A stretch of DNA of 11,990 bases from Desulfobacteraceae bacterium (GTDB lineage: Bacteria; Desulfobacterota; DSM-4660; Desulfatiglandales; HGW-15), in the NCBI GenBank assembly GCA_003819975.1, contig RPPU01000076.1:1-11990 (forward strand). The letters run 5' to 3'. The notes below the pieces were generated by a model. The model had not been told where the DNA came from, ran no database searches, and worked only from the letters and a program-made list of their open reading frames with translations. Both the position numbers and the translations under genes were made by a program. Shown here piece after piece: positions 1 to 6,864 of the stretch (positions within the stretch are counted from its first letter, which is position 1; each line of letters starts with the position of its first letter).

Positions 1-7
1 AAGGGAG

Positions 8-29
8 GGGGTTCAAAATTTTGAACCCC
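8..29. repeat. Perfect 22-bp palindrome
   Basis: GGGGTTCAAAA is followed directly by its exact complement TTTTGAACCCC. It could fold as a hairpin in RNA or be a protein-binding palindrome. It is not followed by a T-run, so a simple terminator is unlikely on the visible sequence. It lies upstream of any gene in the window and may belong to a gene beyond the left edge. Confidence 0.6.
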
Positions 30-50
30 TACAAGCAACGAAGAATTTTA

Positions 51-91
51 ACCACGAAACAATTTTAAGCAACACAAAATTGTTTCGTGGT
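51..91. repeat. Perfect 16-bp inverted repeat, 9-nt loop
   Basis: The left arm ACCACGAAACAATTTT (51-66) and right arm AAAATTGTTTCGTGGT (76-91) are exact reverse complements separated by nine bases. It is a strong hairpin just outside the ferredoxin terminator. The ACCACGAA end resembles the ACCACGGA strings at 2464-2527, which suggests degenerate intergenic repeats rather than a gene signal. No ORF overlaps it. Confidence 0.6.
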
Positions 92-114
92 AAATTTTTG
101 GAAGTGATTAAAAT

Positions 115-150
115 AAAAGCCACCGTCCCCCTTCGGAGACGGTGGCTTTT
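115..150 (-). terminator. Rho-independent terminator of the ferredoxin gene
   Basis: AAAAGCCACCGTC (115-127) pairs with GACGGTGGCTTTT (138-150), a 13-bp stem closing on a CTTCGG loop. It sits 20 bases beyond the ferredoxin stop codon. Both strands show a T-run after the stem, so it may work in both directions, also stopping transcription that enters from the left edge. Confidence 0.85.
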
Positions 151-169
151 ATAATGTCATAAGGCTTAA

Positions 170-358
170 TTAAACTTCAGTAACCGTAATCGCCTCTTGA
201 TCGCAAACTTCAACGCAGCTTTCGCAGCCTAAACATTCTTCAGCGTTCACCGGAACGGATTTGCCGTCCTGCATTTCATACACATCAACCGGGCAAACCT
301 CTACGCACTGTTCACATCCTTCACACTTTTCCACATCCACTTTTACTTCGTAGGCCAT
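170..358 (-). CDS. 2[4Fe-4S] bacterial-type ferredoxin
   Basis: This is a small cytoplasmic electron carrier of 62 residues. Two cluster motifs are visible: a complete CxxCxxCxxxCP (C-EGC-EQC-VEVCP) in the N-terminal half and CxxCxxCxxxC (C-LGC-ESC-VEVC) in the C-terminal half, where the usual final Pro is replaced by Asp. The eight cysteines are those expected for two 4Fe-4S clusters. The protein is strongly acidic, normal for a ferredoxin that docks with oxidoreductases. I start it at the ATG at 358 because AGGAGGG at 366-372 lies seven bases upstream; a TTG at 364 would be almost on top of that SD. It is a single-gene unit with its own terminator, and its redox partner cannot be read from the context. 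Confidence 0.93.
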   Translation of the reverse strand: MAYEVKVDVEKCEGCEQCVEVCPVDVYEMQDGKSVPVNAEECLGCESCVEVCDQEAITVTEV

Positions 359-433
359 TATCAAACCCTCCTGTGCTTAGTGATATAAAGAAAAAATTCA
401 GTCTTTTTCAGGGCATTATGCAATAGTTTGACC

Positions 434-462
434 TCTTTAACAAACCGGCCCTAGCGTGTCAA
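434..462 (-). promoter_or_regulatory. Candidate sigma70-type promoter of the ferredoxin gene
   Basis: On the minus strand TTGACA (457-462) is followed after exactly 17 bases by TAAAGA (434-439). The -35 is perfect and the -10 is weak (T, A and one internal A match). It would give a leader of roughly 70 bases before the ferredoxin ATG. The location just upstream of a gene with its own SD supports it. Confidence 0.45.
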
Positions 463-546
463 GTCTTTTTAAAAAATCGGGCTAATTAATTCACCGTTCC
501 GCTAAAAAAAGAGGCATCCCGATGAAAAGGCAATTAGATCAATGTG

Positions 547-2346
547 TTATAAAAGCCTTCTTTGAGCAACCGCCTCCTGAGCCATCTTTATGAACGCTTC
601 AACCGGCATGGCGCCGGGCGTGGTGTTGTCCCGCATGCGCAAATTGACCTGTTCAGCCGCGGCTTCTTTGTCGCCCATGACCAGGATATAAGGGACTTTT
701 TCAAGCTGGGCATTGCGGATTTTGGCTTGCATGCGCTCGCTCGAGCTATCCACTTTAGTGCGTATTCCGGCACTGCGCAGCAGCTTTTCCACCTTAACTG
801 CATATTCCTGATGCCGATCGGCAATGGGTACCAAAACCGCTTGTACCGGGGAGAGCCAGACCGGGAAAGCGCCGGCATAATGTTCCACCAGGATACCGAA
901 AAAGCGTTCCAGGCTGCCGAACAGGGCGCGGTGTACCATATAGGGTTGGTGTTCCTTGCCGTCCTGGCCGATATAGGTCATGTTAAATCGTTCGGGCAAA
1001 TTAAAGTCAAATTGAATGGTAGTGCACTGCCAGGCCCGTCCCAATACATCCTTGATCTTGATGTCGATCTTGGGTCCGTAAAAAACCGCCTCGCCTTCCA
1101 TGCGTTCATAGGGCAAATCGCGGGCCTTGAGGGCCTTGATCAGGGATTCTTCAGCCTGAGCCCACATGGCATCGGGACCCACATAATGTTCGGGTTTTTT
1201 CGGGTCGCGCACGCTGAGCTCGATCTTGAAATCGGTGAAGCCGAAGTCGTGAAACAGGTCGATGCTGAAATCGAGCACGCGCAGGATCTCCGCTTCAATC
1301 TGTTCGGGGGTGCAGAAAATATGGGCATCGTCCTGGGTGAACCCGCGCACGCGCAACATTCCGTGCAAGGTGCCGCTGCGCTCATACCGATAAACCGTGC
1401 CGAGCTCGGCCCAGCGCAAGGGCAGTTCACGGTAGGAACGGAGATGGGATTTGTAGATCATGATATGAAACGGACAGTTCATGGGTTTGATATAATAGTC
1501 CTGACCGTCAATATCCATGGGCGAATACATGCCGTCCTTATAAAATTCAAGATGCCCGGAGGTCTGCCAAAGGTGCGCCAAGCCGATATGGGGGGTGAAG
1601 ACGATATCATAATCGCCCTCATAATGGCGTTTGCGCCAGTGGTCTTCGATCAGCACGCGCATCTGGCCGCCTTTGGGATGCCAATAGGAAAGCCCGGCTC
1701 CGGCTTCGGCGTGAAAACTGACCAGGTCCAGTTCCTGCATCAGGCGACGATGATCGCGTTTCTCCACCTCTTCGCGCCAGGCCAGATATTTTTCCAGGTC
1801 CTGATGTGTTTTCCAGGCCGTGCCGTAAATTCGCTGCAGCATGGGTCGCTTTTCATCACCGCGCCAATAGGCGCCGGCTACATTCAGCAGCTTGACGGCC
1901 GCGGCCGTGACCTCTTTGGTATTGGCCACATGCGGCCCCCGGCAAAGGTCTAAAAACGGACCATTGCGGTAAATGGATAGTTTGGGTTTGTCTTTGAGAG
2001 GCTCGCCGTTTTCATCGGTTCCGCCGGAGACCAGGCCGTCGATCAATTCCAGTTTATAGGGTTGGTCGCTGAATAGTTGGCGGGCTTTGGCCTCATCCAC
2101 CTCTTCATAGATAAATGGGTCGCCTTTAGTTATGATCTCTTTCATGCGCGTTTCAATCGTCTGCAAATCATCCGTAGTCAGGCCGCGGGGTAACTCGAAA
2201 TCGTAATAAAAACCGGTGTCAATGGAAGGGCCAATGGCAATTTTGGCTTGGGGGAACATCTCCAGCACGGCCTGGGCCATAATGTGCGAAGCGGAGTGTC
2301 GGACTTTTTGCAGTTCGGGGTCCTGCGCATTCAGAGCGTCATTCAT
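547..2346 (-). CDS. thrS: Threonyl-tRNA synthetase, form without TGS domain
   Basis: It charges tRNA-Thr with threonine in the cytoplasm and edits mis-made Ser-tRNA. The 599-residue protein starts almost at the editing domain: HSASH (residues 17-21) and CRGPH (135-139) supply the four editing-site residues. The class II catalytic core follows, with MNCPFHI (zinc Cys), RYERSGTLHGMLRVRGFTQDD (motif 2 and zinc His region) and VHRALFGSLERFFGILVEHY (motif 3), then the anticodon-binding domain. The E. coli enzyme is 642 residues and has an N-terminal TGS domain of about 60 residues, missing here. The start is well set by AAAAGGAGG at 2356-2364, nine bases upstream. It stands alone rather than with infC-rpmI-rplT. 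TGS-less ThrRS proteins exist in some bacterial lineages, so this need not be a truncation. Confidence 0.97.
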   Translation of the reverse strand: MNDALNAQDPELQKVRHSASHIMAQAVLEMFPQAKIAIGPSIDTGFYYDFELPRGLTTDDLQTIETRMKEIITKGDPFIYEEVDEAKARQLFSDQPYKLELIDGLVSGGTDENGEPLKDKPKLSIYRNGPFLDLCRGPHVANTKEVTAAAVKLLNVAGAYWRGDEKRPMLQRIYGTAWKTHQDLEKYLAWREEVEKRDHRRLMQELDLVSFHAEAGAGLSYWHPKGGQMRVLIEDHWRKRHYEGDYDIVFTPHIGLAHLWQTSGHLEFYKDGMYSPMDIDGQDYYIKPMNCPFHIMIYKSHLRSYRELPLRWAELGTVYRYERSGTLHGMLRVRGFTQDDAHIFCTPEQIEAEILRVLDFSIDLFHDFGFTDFKIELSVRDPKKPEHYVGPDAMWAQAEESLIKALKARDLPYERMEGEAVFYGPKIDIKIKDVLGRAWQCTTIQFDFNLPERFNMTYIGQDGKEHQPYMVHRALFGSLERFFGILVEHYAGAFPVWLSPVQAVLVPIADRHQEYAVKVEKLLRSAGIRTKVDSSSERMQAKIRNAQLEKVPYILVMGDKEAAAEQVNLRMRDNTTPGAMPVEAFIKMAQEAVAQRRLL

Positions 2347-2465
2347 TGTTTTTTTCCTCCTTTTATCGGAACGTTTATTCCTGCCACTCCGGAGCTAAAA
2401 AATCAAGCATTATTTGGAAGCGGGGCGGTTTGCGATTAGGGTAAGGTCGGAGAATCGATTTCAAC

Positions 2466-2527
2466 CACGGACCACACAGAAGGCGAAAAGAGGGTGAAAA
2501 CCACGGAATACACGGACCACACGGAAG
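2466..2527. repeat. Direct repeat CACGGACCACAC(A/G)GAAG, two copies
   Basis: The 17-base unit occurs at 2466-2482 and 2511-2527 with one mismatch. A partial CCACGGA lies at 2501-2507 and another at 2874-2880 just before the ATPase start codon. Such CACGGA-rich strings are common degenerate intergenic repeats in environmental anaerobe genomes. I see no gene or binding-site role. Confidence 0.6.
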
Positions 2528-2565
2528 AGTAACCTTACTATTGCTTATTTTTTTTTACGGTAGGC

Positions 2566-2593
2566 GCCGGCTTCAGCCTGCGTCTTAGCCGGC
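2566..2593. repeat. Inverted repeat GCCGGCT/AGCCGGC
   Basis: GCCGGCT at 2566-2572 and AGCCGGC at 2587-2593 are exact complements around a 14-base loop containing TTCAGCCTGCG. The text resembles the AGGCTAAAGCCTGCGG palindrome at 6865-6884, so the two probably belong to one intergenic repeat type. Confidence 0.5.
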
Positions 2594-2622
2594 TTAAAGA
2601 ATGGGCAAAACATCACATTCTT

Positions 2623-2679
2623 GTAAAGGCTGCGACTACCCTGGCGGCAGAACGCACATAAGGTGATATCTATCGTGAC
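2623..2679 (+). repeat. Dispersed intergenic repeat, copy A
   Basis: This stretch aligns with 6872-6927 at roughly two thirds identity with one single-base gap (hand alignment). The shared blocks in order are TAAAG, CTGCG, CTACC, CAGAA, CAC, GTG and ATCTATCGTG. Both copies are intergenic and follow a GC-rich inverted repeat. No ORF explains the similarity. Confidence 0.55.
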
Positions 2680-2737
2680 GGCAAATGGACTGGAAATATT
2701 TTTGATCGATCCATAAGCGGATATATGTATAAATTCT

Positions 2738-2774
2738 GATATATATTGATATTTTTAGGGGATTAATATATATC
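2738..2774 (+). promoter_or_regulatory. Inverted repeat overlapping a candidate promoter of the ATPase gene
   Basis: GATATATATT (2738-2747) and AATATATATC (2765-2774) are perfect 10-bp inverted arms 17 bases apart. TTGATA (2746-2751) and TATATC (2769-2774), 17 bases apart, could be -35 and -10, so the arms would cover both elements. A further GATATAT lies at 2719-2726. This layout suits an operator for a dimeric repressor. AT-rich palindromes arise easily, so the confidence is moderate. Confidence 0.45.
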
Positions 2775-2799
2775 GGGAATGAATCTATCCAGGTAGCCG

Positions 2800-2842
2800 G
2801 TAGAGAGGCATGATTTTACGGTGTTACTCCGTGTGTCTCTAC
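2800..2842 (+). other. Possible leader hairpin before the ATPase gene
   Basis: GTAGAGA (2800-2806) pairs with TCTCTAC (2836-2842), and inside it ACGG (2818-2821) pairs with CCGT (2829-2832) around a 7-base loop. If transcription starts near 2780 this two-step stem would lie in the 5' UTR. No T-run follows, so it is not a terminator. Confidence 0.3.
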
Positions 2843-2886
2843 TCGAAAATAAACATTATTAACAAACCACACACCACGGAAAATCC

Positions 2887-4101
2887 ATGTTTACCAAATG
2901 GGGCATCCCCAATAATATCTGCGACAATTACCCGATCGGTCGCGATAATCTGAATCAGTTTGTCGGGCATTCCGAAAAAATCAAATTTCTCTCCGATCTC
3001 CTATCCAACAAGGCCGTGGTCATTCTGGAGGGGGAAATCGGCGTGGGCAAAACCTCATTGGGGAATGTGGTGCGCCATTCCAAAAAGGGGTTTTTCACGC
3101 CTCTGCTGGAAATTCCCTGTAAGTCGCACTGGGACAATGACGTTTTTATGGCGATTATTTTGGCCGCGATCGTCAAGGAAATCATGCGCAAAGAATCGCC
3201 GCATCGCGCCTTGAAAAAATATAAAATCGTCAAAGAAATCCATACGGTTTTTTCAGATGTGAAGCTAATCAACCTGGGCATCAGCGGCGCCGGGTTCGGT
3301 ATTTCAAAAGGGGAGTCCCTGTCACGGGCTGCTTTGATCAATCAGTCCCTGCTGCTCGATTATATGTTCAGGATCGGCCGATTATTGAAAGAGAACTACC
3401 GCAAAGAAGCGCCAATTATTATCCAATTGGACAACCTGGATATGGGCTATGGCTTTAAGGAAGAAGATCTGATGCGTTTTTTTAATGAGATCCGGGATAC
3501 GTTGCAAAACCCCTTTTTCAGTTGGATCATTTGCGGGAATGCCAATTTAGGTCCGTTTTTAAAAACGAATGTACCCAGGGTGGGGCAGCTTATCCAGCAT
3601 GTGGCGGTTGTGGAGCCCTTGCCTTTTAAAGAAATCATAGCGGCTTTTCGCTTGAGAATCAAGAAAGCCAATATGAAGGGCGAACTGCCCCTTGAAAGAG
3701 ACCTATTGAAACTGATCTATGATTTATCCAACGGGTCTTTCCGGGAAATTTTGAATATTGTCTATCAACTCCTGATCAAATATTACAACGAACCGTTGGT
3801 TAAGACCATCACCGCGGACCATGCCCGGTTCTTCTTTTATGATGCCGGACAGGCGAAAATGGAAAGCCTGAAACGAGTCAAATCTCAGTTCACGGTTTTC
3901 AAGGCGATTCTGGATCATCCCGGTATTATTCAGCAGGATCTTGTTAAAGTCCTGAACATTCAACAACCGAATTTGTCCCGAATCACCAAACAACTCGAGA
4001 CATCGGGGTATATTCAGATAAAGAAAAGAAGCCGGAGCAATTATTATTATCCGGATATTAAGTTGTATCTCGGGTTTAAGGGAAGCGGTTTAGGCAGATA
4101 G
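2887..4101 (+). CDS. AAA-type ATPase with C-terminal winged-helix domain
   Basis: The 404-residue protein has a complete Walker A motif (GEIGVGKT, residues 49-56), a Walker B-like strand IIIQLDNLD (177-185) with Asp-Asn instead of Asp-Glu, a sensor-1 like ICGNAN (215-220), Arg in VPR (229-231) as a possible finger, and a sensor-2 like GSFREI (283-288). Residues from about 335 to 392 form a MarR-like winged helix, with recognition helix QQPNLSRITKQLETSGY and a basic wing KKRSRSNYYYP. The order P-loop ATPase, lid, winged helix resembles Orc1/Cdc6-like and STAND-type archaeal/bacterial ATPases. It has no signal peptide or TM segment, so it should be cytoplasmic and bind DNA. GGA at 2878-2880 is only a weak SD. 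No recombinase, replicon or effector lies beside it, so its role (regulator, or remnant of a mobile or defence unit) is open. Confidence 0.75.
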   Translation: MFTKWGIPNNICDNYPIGRDNLNQFVGHSEKIKFLSDLLSNKAVVILEGEIGVGKTSLGNVVRHSKKGFFTPLLEIPCKSHWDNDVFMAIILAAIVKEIMRKESPHRALKKYKIVKEIHTVFSDVKLINLGISGAGFGISKGESLSRAALINQSLLLDYMFRIGRLLKENYRKEAPIIIQLDNLDMGYGFKEEDLMRFFNEIRDTLQNPFFSWIICGNANLGPFLKTNVPRVGQLIQHVAVVEPLPFKEIIAAFRLRIKKANMKGELPLERDLLKLIYDLSNGSFREILNIVYQLLIKYYNEPLVKTITADHARFFFYDAGQAKMESLKRVKSQFTVFKAILDHPGIIQQDLVKVLNIQQPNLSRITKQLETSGYIQIKKRSRSNYYYPDIKLYLGFKGSGLGR

Positions 4102-4205
4102 GCGGTAGGCTGTTAGTCGAACAAAAACAATGAATGCTGCATGAAAGAAAAGGGGCCAAGGGTGAAAAGAAAACCGTTTATTTCAATGTCAGTGACTTTT
4201 ATGGA

Positions 4206-4239
4206 AAGTTGAATTAAGTTGGTCGAACCGTTTCAACTT
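4206..4239 (+). repeat. Inverted repeat AAGTTGAA/TTCAACTT
   Basis: Perfect 8-bp arms at 4206-4213 and 4232-4239 are separated by 18 bases, about 33 bases upstream of the 117-aa gene. It could be an operator or leader hairpin for that gene. No T-run follows it. Confidence 0.35.
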
Positions 4240-4271
4240 GCGCAGCAGCAACAGGACCATTAAGGCGGATT

Positions 4272-4625
4272 ATGAATCATTTTGGAGAAAAACTGACGGC
4301 GCATCGCGTCCGGAACACTGGTGAAGATCTTATCGAATTCCAGAAAGATATTGATACGGCTTTGGGAGCGGTCGGGTGTTTGGAATATGCCTTTACCAAG
4401 AAGAGCGACGATCCCGATTGCATGCTTACAACCCGCGCCAAGCTCAAGTCGGGCGTGGATAAGGAGACGGGTAAACAAAAGATCGAAGAGGTATGGTTAA
4501 CCAGGCTTCGTTACTTGGATCATGAGGAACATGAGATCGAGGATACGGAAGAAGGTTTTGTGTTTCATTATCTTACCTGGACCAAATTTTTGGGTGTGGT
4601 GGGAAAAATTGAGTGCAGGGAATAG
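4272..4625 (+). CDS. Unrecognised 117-aa cytoplasmic protein
   Basis: I do not recognise the family. The protein has no signal peptide or TM segment. It has Cys at 36, 50 and 115, a basic middle (TTRAKLKSGVDKETGKQK) and an acidic stretch (DHEEHEIEDTEEG, about residues 83-95) followed by an aromatic patch FVFHYLTWTKF. The start ATG at 4272 has a weak AAGG at 4262-4265 as SD. It lies 170 bases after the ATPase gene on the same strand, so it may follow it functionally, but nothing proves an operon. The acid and basic blocks and the sensible codon use argue for a real gene rather than a chance frame. Confidence 0.6.
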   Translation: MNHFGEKLTAHRVRNTGEDLIEFQKDIDTALGAVGCLEYAFTKKSDDPDCMLTTRAKLKSGVDKETGKQKIEEVWLTRLRYLDHEEHEIEDTEEGFVFHYLTWTKFLGVVGKIECRE

Positions 4626-4780
4626 GGAATTGGAAAATTGCAGGTTGAAGATTGACGAATCAAAAAAATCAACAACAAGCCCAAGCAGGGCCACTATAAG
4701 TATAAAATATTAACTGATTAATATCATTGATATAATTAAATATTGTCACTAAGGACCTGTTAACAAGTTCCTGTAAATTA

Positions 4781-4821
4781 TTGACAGATTAAGATATGTT
4801 ATATAGTATATACAATATACT
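4781..4821 (+). promoter_or_regulatory. mazEF promoter with overlapping inverted-repeat operator
   Basis: TTGACA (4781-4786) and TAGTAT (4804-4809) are 17 bases apart, a near-ideal sigma70 layout. AGTATAT-ACA-ATATACT (4805-4821) is a perfect inverted repeat covering the -10. Toxin-antitoxin operons are normally repressed by the antitoxin or the complex binding palindromes over the promoter, so this is the likely autoregulatory operator. A GTTAAC-centred imperfect palindrome lies further upstream at about 4753-4771. Confidence 0.7.
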
Positions 4822-4845
4822 GTATCCTAATATTTTGGAGATATT

Positions 4846-5079
4846 ATGCAGAGAATTTTAATATCGGTTTCAGACTCCTTAGCTTCCAGGATGAAGGCGG
4901 TTATTCCAGGCCGACAGCGCAGCAAAATCATTTCGCAGTTGCTTGAGCAAGAGCTTAAAAAAAGAGAAGATGCTTTGTACCAATGCGCTTTAGAGGTGGA
5001 ACAGAATGAAGCCTTGAATGCCGAAATGAAGGAATGGGAAGTCACGGTTGCGGATGGGGTCAAGCATGAATCGTGGTGA
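4846..5079 (+). CDS. MazE-like antitoxin (ribbon-helix-helix type)
   Basis: The 77-residue protein pairs with the MazF-type toxin encoded immediately downstream. Its N-terminus has the short strand RILISVSDSLA and the helix-turn-helix pattern RSKIISQLLEQELKKRE expected of a ribbon-helix-helix DNA-binding dimer. The C-terminal part (LNAEMKEWEVTVADGV, about residues 57-72) matches the toxin-wrapping tail of Bacillus/cyanobacterial-type MazE antitoxins. GGAG at 4837-4840 is a good SD five bases before the ATG. Its stop codon lies 14 bases inside the toxin gene, so translation is probably coupled. The palindrome over its promoter fits autorepression. Confidence 0.85.
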   Translation: MQRILISVSDSLASRMKAVIPGRQRSKIISQLLEQELKKREDALYQCALEVEQNEALNAEMKEWEVTVADGVKHESW

Positions 5080-5386
5080 TGTTTATTGGGTCAATTTAGA
5101 TCCCACTATCGGTTCGGAGATAAAGAAAAAACGGCCTTGCGTATTAATCGCCGCTACCGCCATCAACAAAGCCCGAAGAACGATTGTGGTCATTCCGCTT
5201 TCCACTTCAACAGCACCGAATCCGCCTTTGACCATAGGCGTCAACTGCCTGGGAAAAAGCGTCGTAGCGGTCTGCGACCAAATCCGGGCGGTCGATAAAA
5301 GCCGATTGATGGATAAGGCTGATGCGCTCTCTTCGGATGATTTAGAGCAAATTGAGGATGGACTCAGGCAAGTGCTTTGTCTGTGA
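5066..5386 (+). CDS. MazF/PemK-family mRNA endoribonuclease toxin
   Basis: MazF toxins cut single-stranded RNA at short specific sequences and so stop growth when the antitoxin is lost. The 106-residue protein has the family hallmarks: N-terminal MNRGDVYWVNLDPTIGSE, RP at 23-24 (Arg of the active site), VVIPLST at 41-47 (Thr of the active site) and DQIRAVDKSRL at 71-81. The length is typical of the family. I choose the ATG at 5066 because family members start at this MNRGD motif; TTG 5048 or ATG 5054 would add an uncommon tail. GGGG at 5055-5058 may serve as SD. It overlaps the antitoxin gene by 14 bases. The RNA cut site cannot be predicted from the sequence. Confidence 0.93.
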   Translation: MNRGDVYWVNLDPTIGSEIKKKRPCVLIAATAINKARRTIVVIPLSTSTAPNPPLTIGVNCLGKSVVAVCDQIRAVDKSRLMDKADALSSDDLEQIEDGLRQVLCL

Positions 5387-5446
5387 TTTGGGTCCGGTCC
5401 CTGTTGTTTTCGTCTACTATCCAAAAGTCGAATATTCATAAAAGTC

Positions 5447-6295
5447 ATGAAAACTCGAAAATATGTTTTAATTGCAATCTTAGGAATTCTTTTGGCTTTT
5501 ATCGCGTCCTGCGGCAAGGAAAAGACCGAACAGGAAAAGTTTTCGGAAATGAAGACGGGGTTAAAATATAAGACCTATGCCCTGGCTTCGCGCAAGGCCA
5601 TTCCTCCGGTTGTGGCGCTCTATAATCAACAACGTGAAAAAGAGATTCCGGAATTGAATGAAGTCACGATCCGTTTGCTGCTGGCCTATGGCTGGGCCGT
5701 GATGCGCAAGCCGGTTTATGCACTGGCCGAGGCGGAGATTTTAAAGGAGAATAAAGATTATCAAGTCGGGTTTCTGGCGCAATCCGTCGTCGCCATTGCG
5801 CTCTATGAAGAGGGGTTGCCGACCGTAGCGCAAACAGAATCGGCCAAAGCGCTTGAGATGATCAAGCAGAATCCCAACTTTGAATATGACAAGGAAACCC
5901 TAATCCTGGCCCATCTCACTTTGGCCAGCTTGGCGATCCGGATCGAAAATTACGAGATGGCTCGGTTTCATTTTGCGGGTTTCAGCGAGCTCACCCGGAT
6001 CGAGTGGCCCTATCGGCTCTTTGATGCTTGTGTCGACCTCAAAACCGGGAATATGCAAAGTGGTTTGATCAAGATGAAAAAATTGAGTCAAGATGAGAAG
6101 ATTCCGGCTGCATTGCGGACAACAATCGCCGAGGGGCTTAAGGCCGTCGAAACCAAAGCAGGTCCGGTGGATTCCAAGCTGTTCGTGCCGCGGGCGATTA
6201 CCTATATCCTATTTGAGGAATTAAAAGCCAAGGGATCCGCGGCCATAAAAAAGATTGCGACATTGGCGGACAGTTTCATGAAAAAAGTGCAATAG
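5447..6295 (+). CDS. Predicted lipoprotein with TPR-like helical repeats
   Basis: This 282-residue protein begins with MKTRK, a hydrophobic stretch and a lipobox IASC with Cys at 22, so it should be exported by Sec and anchored by lipid. From about residue 60 it is nearly all helix with TPR-like units, such as LLAYGWAVMRKPVYALAEAEIL, FLAQSVVAIALYEEGLPTVAQ, LAHLTLASLAIRIENYEMARFHF and FDACVDLKTGNMQSGLIKM. Such repeats usually bind partner proteins at the envelope. I do not recognise a specific family. No clear SD precedes the ATG at 5447. It starts 60 bases after the toxin gene with no terminator between, so read-through from the mazEF promoter is possible. Confidence 0.75.
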   Translation: MKTRKYVLIAILGILLAFIASCGKEKTEQEKFSEMKTGLKYKTYALASRKAIPPVVALYNQQREKEIPELNEVTIRLLLAYGWAVMRKPVYALAEAEILKENKDYQVGFLAQSVVAIALYEEGLPTVAQTESAKALEMIKQNPNFEYDKETLILAHLTLASLAIRIENYEMARFHFAGFSELTRIEWPYRLFDACVDLKTGNMQSGLIKMKKLSQDEKIPAALRTTIAEGLKAVETKAGPVDSKLFVPRAITYILFEELKAKGSAAIKKIATLADSFMKKVQ

Positions 6296-6337
6296 AAAAA
6301 TTTTGTAAATATCTTAGAAAATACAGAGGAGGAAATT

Positions 6338-6829
6338 ATGCAAATTAAATGGGGACCAATCATTTCAATGCTATGTTTGATTTTATGGGTTATTGCTCCG
6401 ATCAGTTATGGTAAAGAAAAAATTTCTGATGCTAAATTATTGGAATACGGAATATGCAATGCTGTTATAAAAGAAACAATAAATGTAGAGACAACCGCAG
6501 ATGGAAAATTGAATATTATTGAAAGCATAACATTTACAGAAAAAACCGAGACGATACCGGCAAAGCTAAAAATAAGTTTTGGCATCAGATATATCATCAA
6601 TGGCGAACCACAAAATAAAGAGATTGGGATTTTGGCAAGATTAATCCATCCCCCCATAAAAGGAAAAACTAAAAGTGAATTGAATACAAAAGCGAAGATC
6701 GGTGTGGAGCGATTTAATGTTTATACTTTTGATGGGGAGTATGAATTGGTTCCGGGTGAGTGGATTTTTCAGATTTTTTATAAAAAGCAATTATTGGTGG
6801 AAAAATCATTTAACGTGGTAAAAGAATAA
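6338..6829 (+). CDS. Exported DUF3859-family protein
   Basis: The 163-residue protein has a Sec signal peptide (MQIKWGPIISMLCLILWVIAPISYG, likely cleaved near residue 25). The mature part matches my recollection of the DUF3859 pattern: LLEYGICNA near the start, ETIPAKLKISFGIRYII in the middle, a LIHPPIKG segment, and the ending YTFDGEYELVPGEWIFQIFYKKQLLVEKSFNV. The last part reads as a beta-sandwich-like extracytoplasmic domain; its function is unknown. The SD is strong (AGGAGG, 6327-6332). The codons are much richer in A and T than those of the lipoprotein and nucleotidase on either side, a possible sign of separate origin. Confidence 0.75.
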   Translation: MQIKWGPIISMLCLILWVIAPISYGKEKISDAKLLEYGICNAVIKETINVETTADGKLNIIESITFTEKTETIPAKLKISFGIRYIINGEPQNKEIGILARLIHPPIKGKTKSELNTKAKIGVERFNVYTFDGEYELVPGEWIFQIFYKKQLLVEKSFNVVKE

Positions 6830-6864
6830 TAAAGACTATAGCTGTGGAGTAATAACCCCAACTT

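Larger units (their letters stand above)
2347..2886. other. 540-bp gene-free region between thrS and the ATPase gene
   Basis: No convincing ORF lies here. It holds the thrS SD (2356-2364), a pair of CACGGACC repeats (2466-2527), a hairpin (2566-2593), one copy of a dispersed repeat (2623-2679), an AT-rich inverted repeat with a likely promoter (2738-2774) and a second hairpin in the presumed leader (2800-2842). I could not fix a promoter for thrS on the minus strand. Confidence 0.7.

Noticed and set aside
476..523. ATCGGG/CCCGAT stem with a minus-strand T-run as thrS terminator
   Set aside because: The stem is only six base pairs with a 36-base loop; too weak to call.
562..1953. 463-codon open frame on the plus strand opposite thrS
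   Set aside because: It is the antisense of a clear threonyl-tRNA synthetase gene, has no SD, and its translation shows no domain.
2466..2527. CACGGACC repeats as a CRISPR array
   Set aside because: Only two 17-base units with degenerate text, no unique spacers of constant length and no cas genes.
4141..4212. 23-codon frame between the ATPase gene and the 117-aa gene
   Set aside because: No SD, biased Lys-rich content, and no sign of conservation visible.
5083..5517. 144-codon minus-strand frame opposite the mazF gene
   Set aside because: It is the shadow of a confidently assigned toxin gene and the lipoprotein start.
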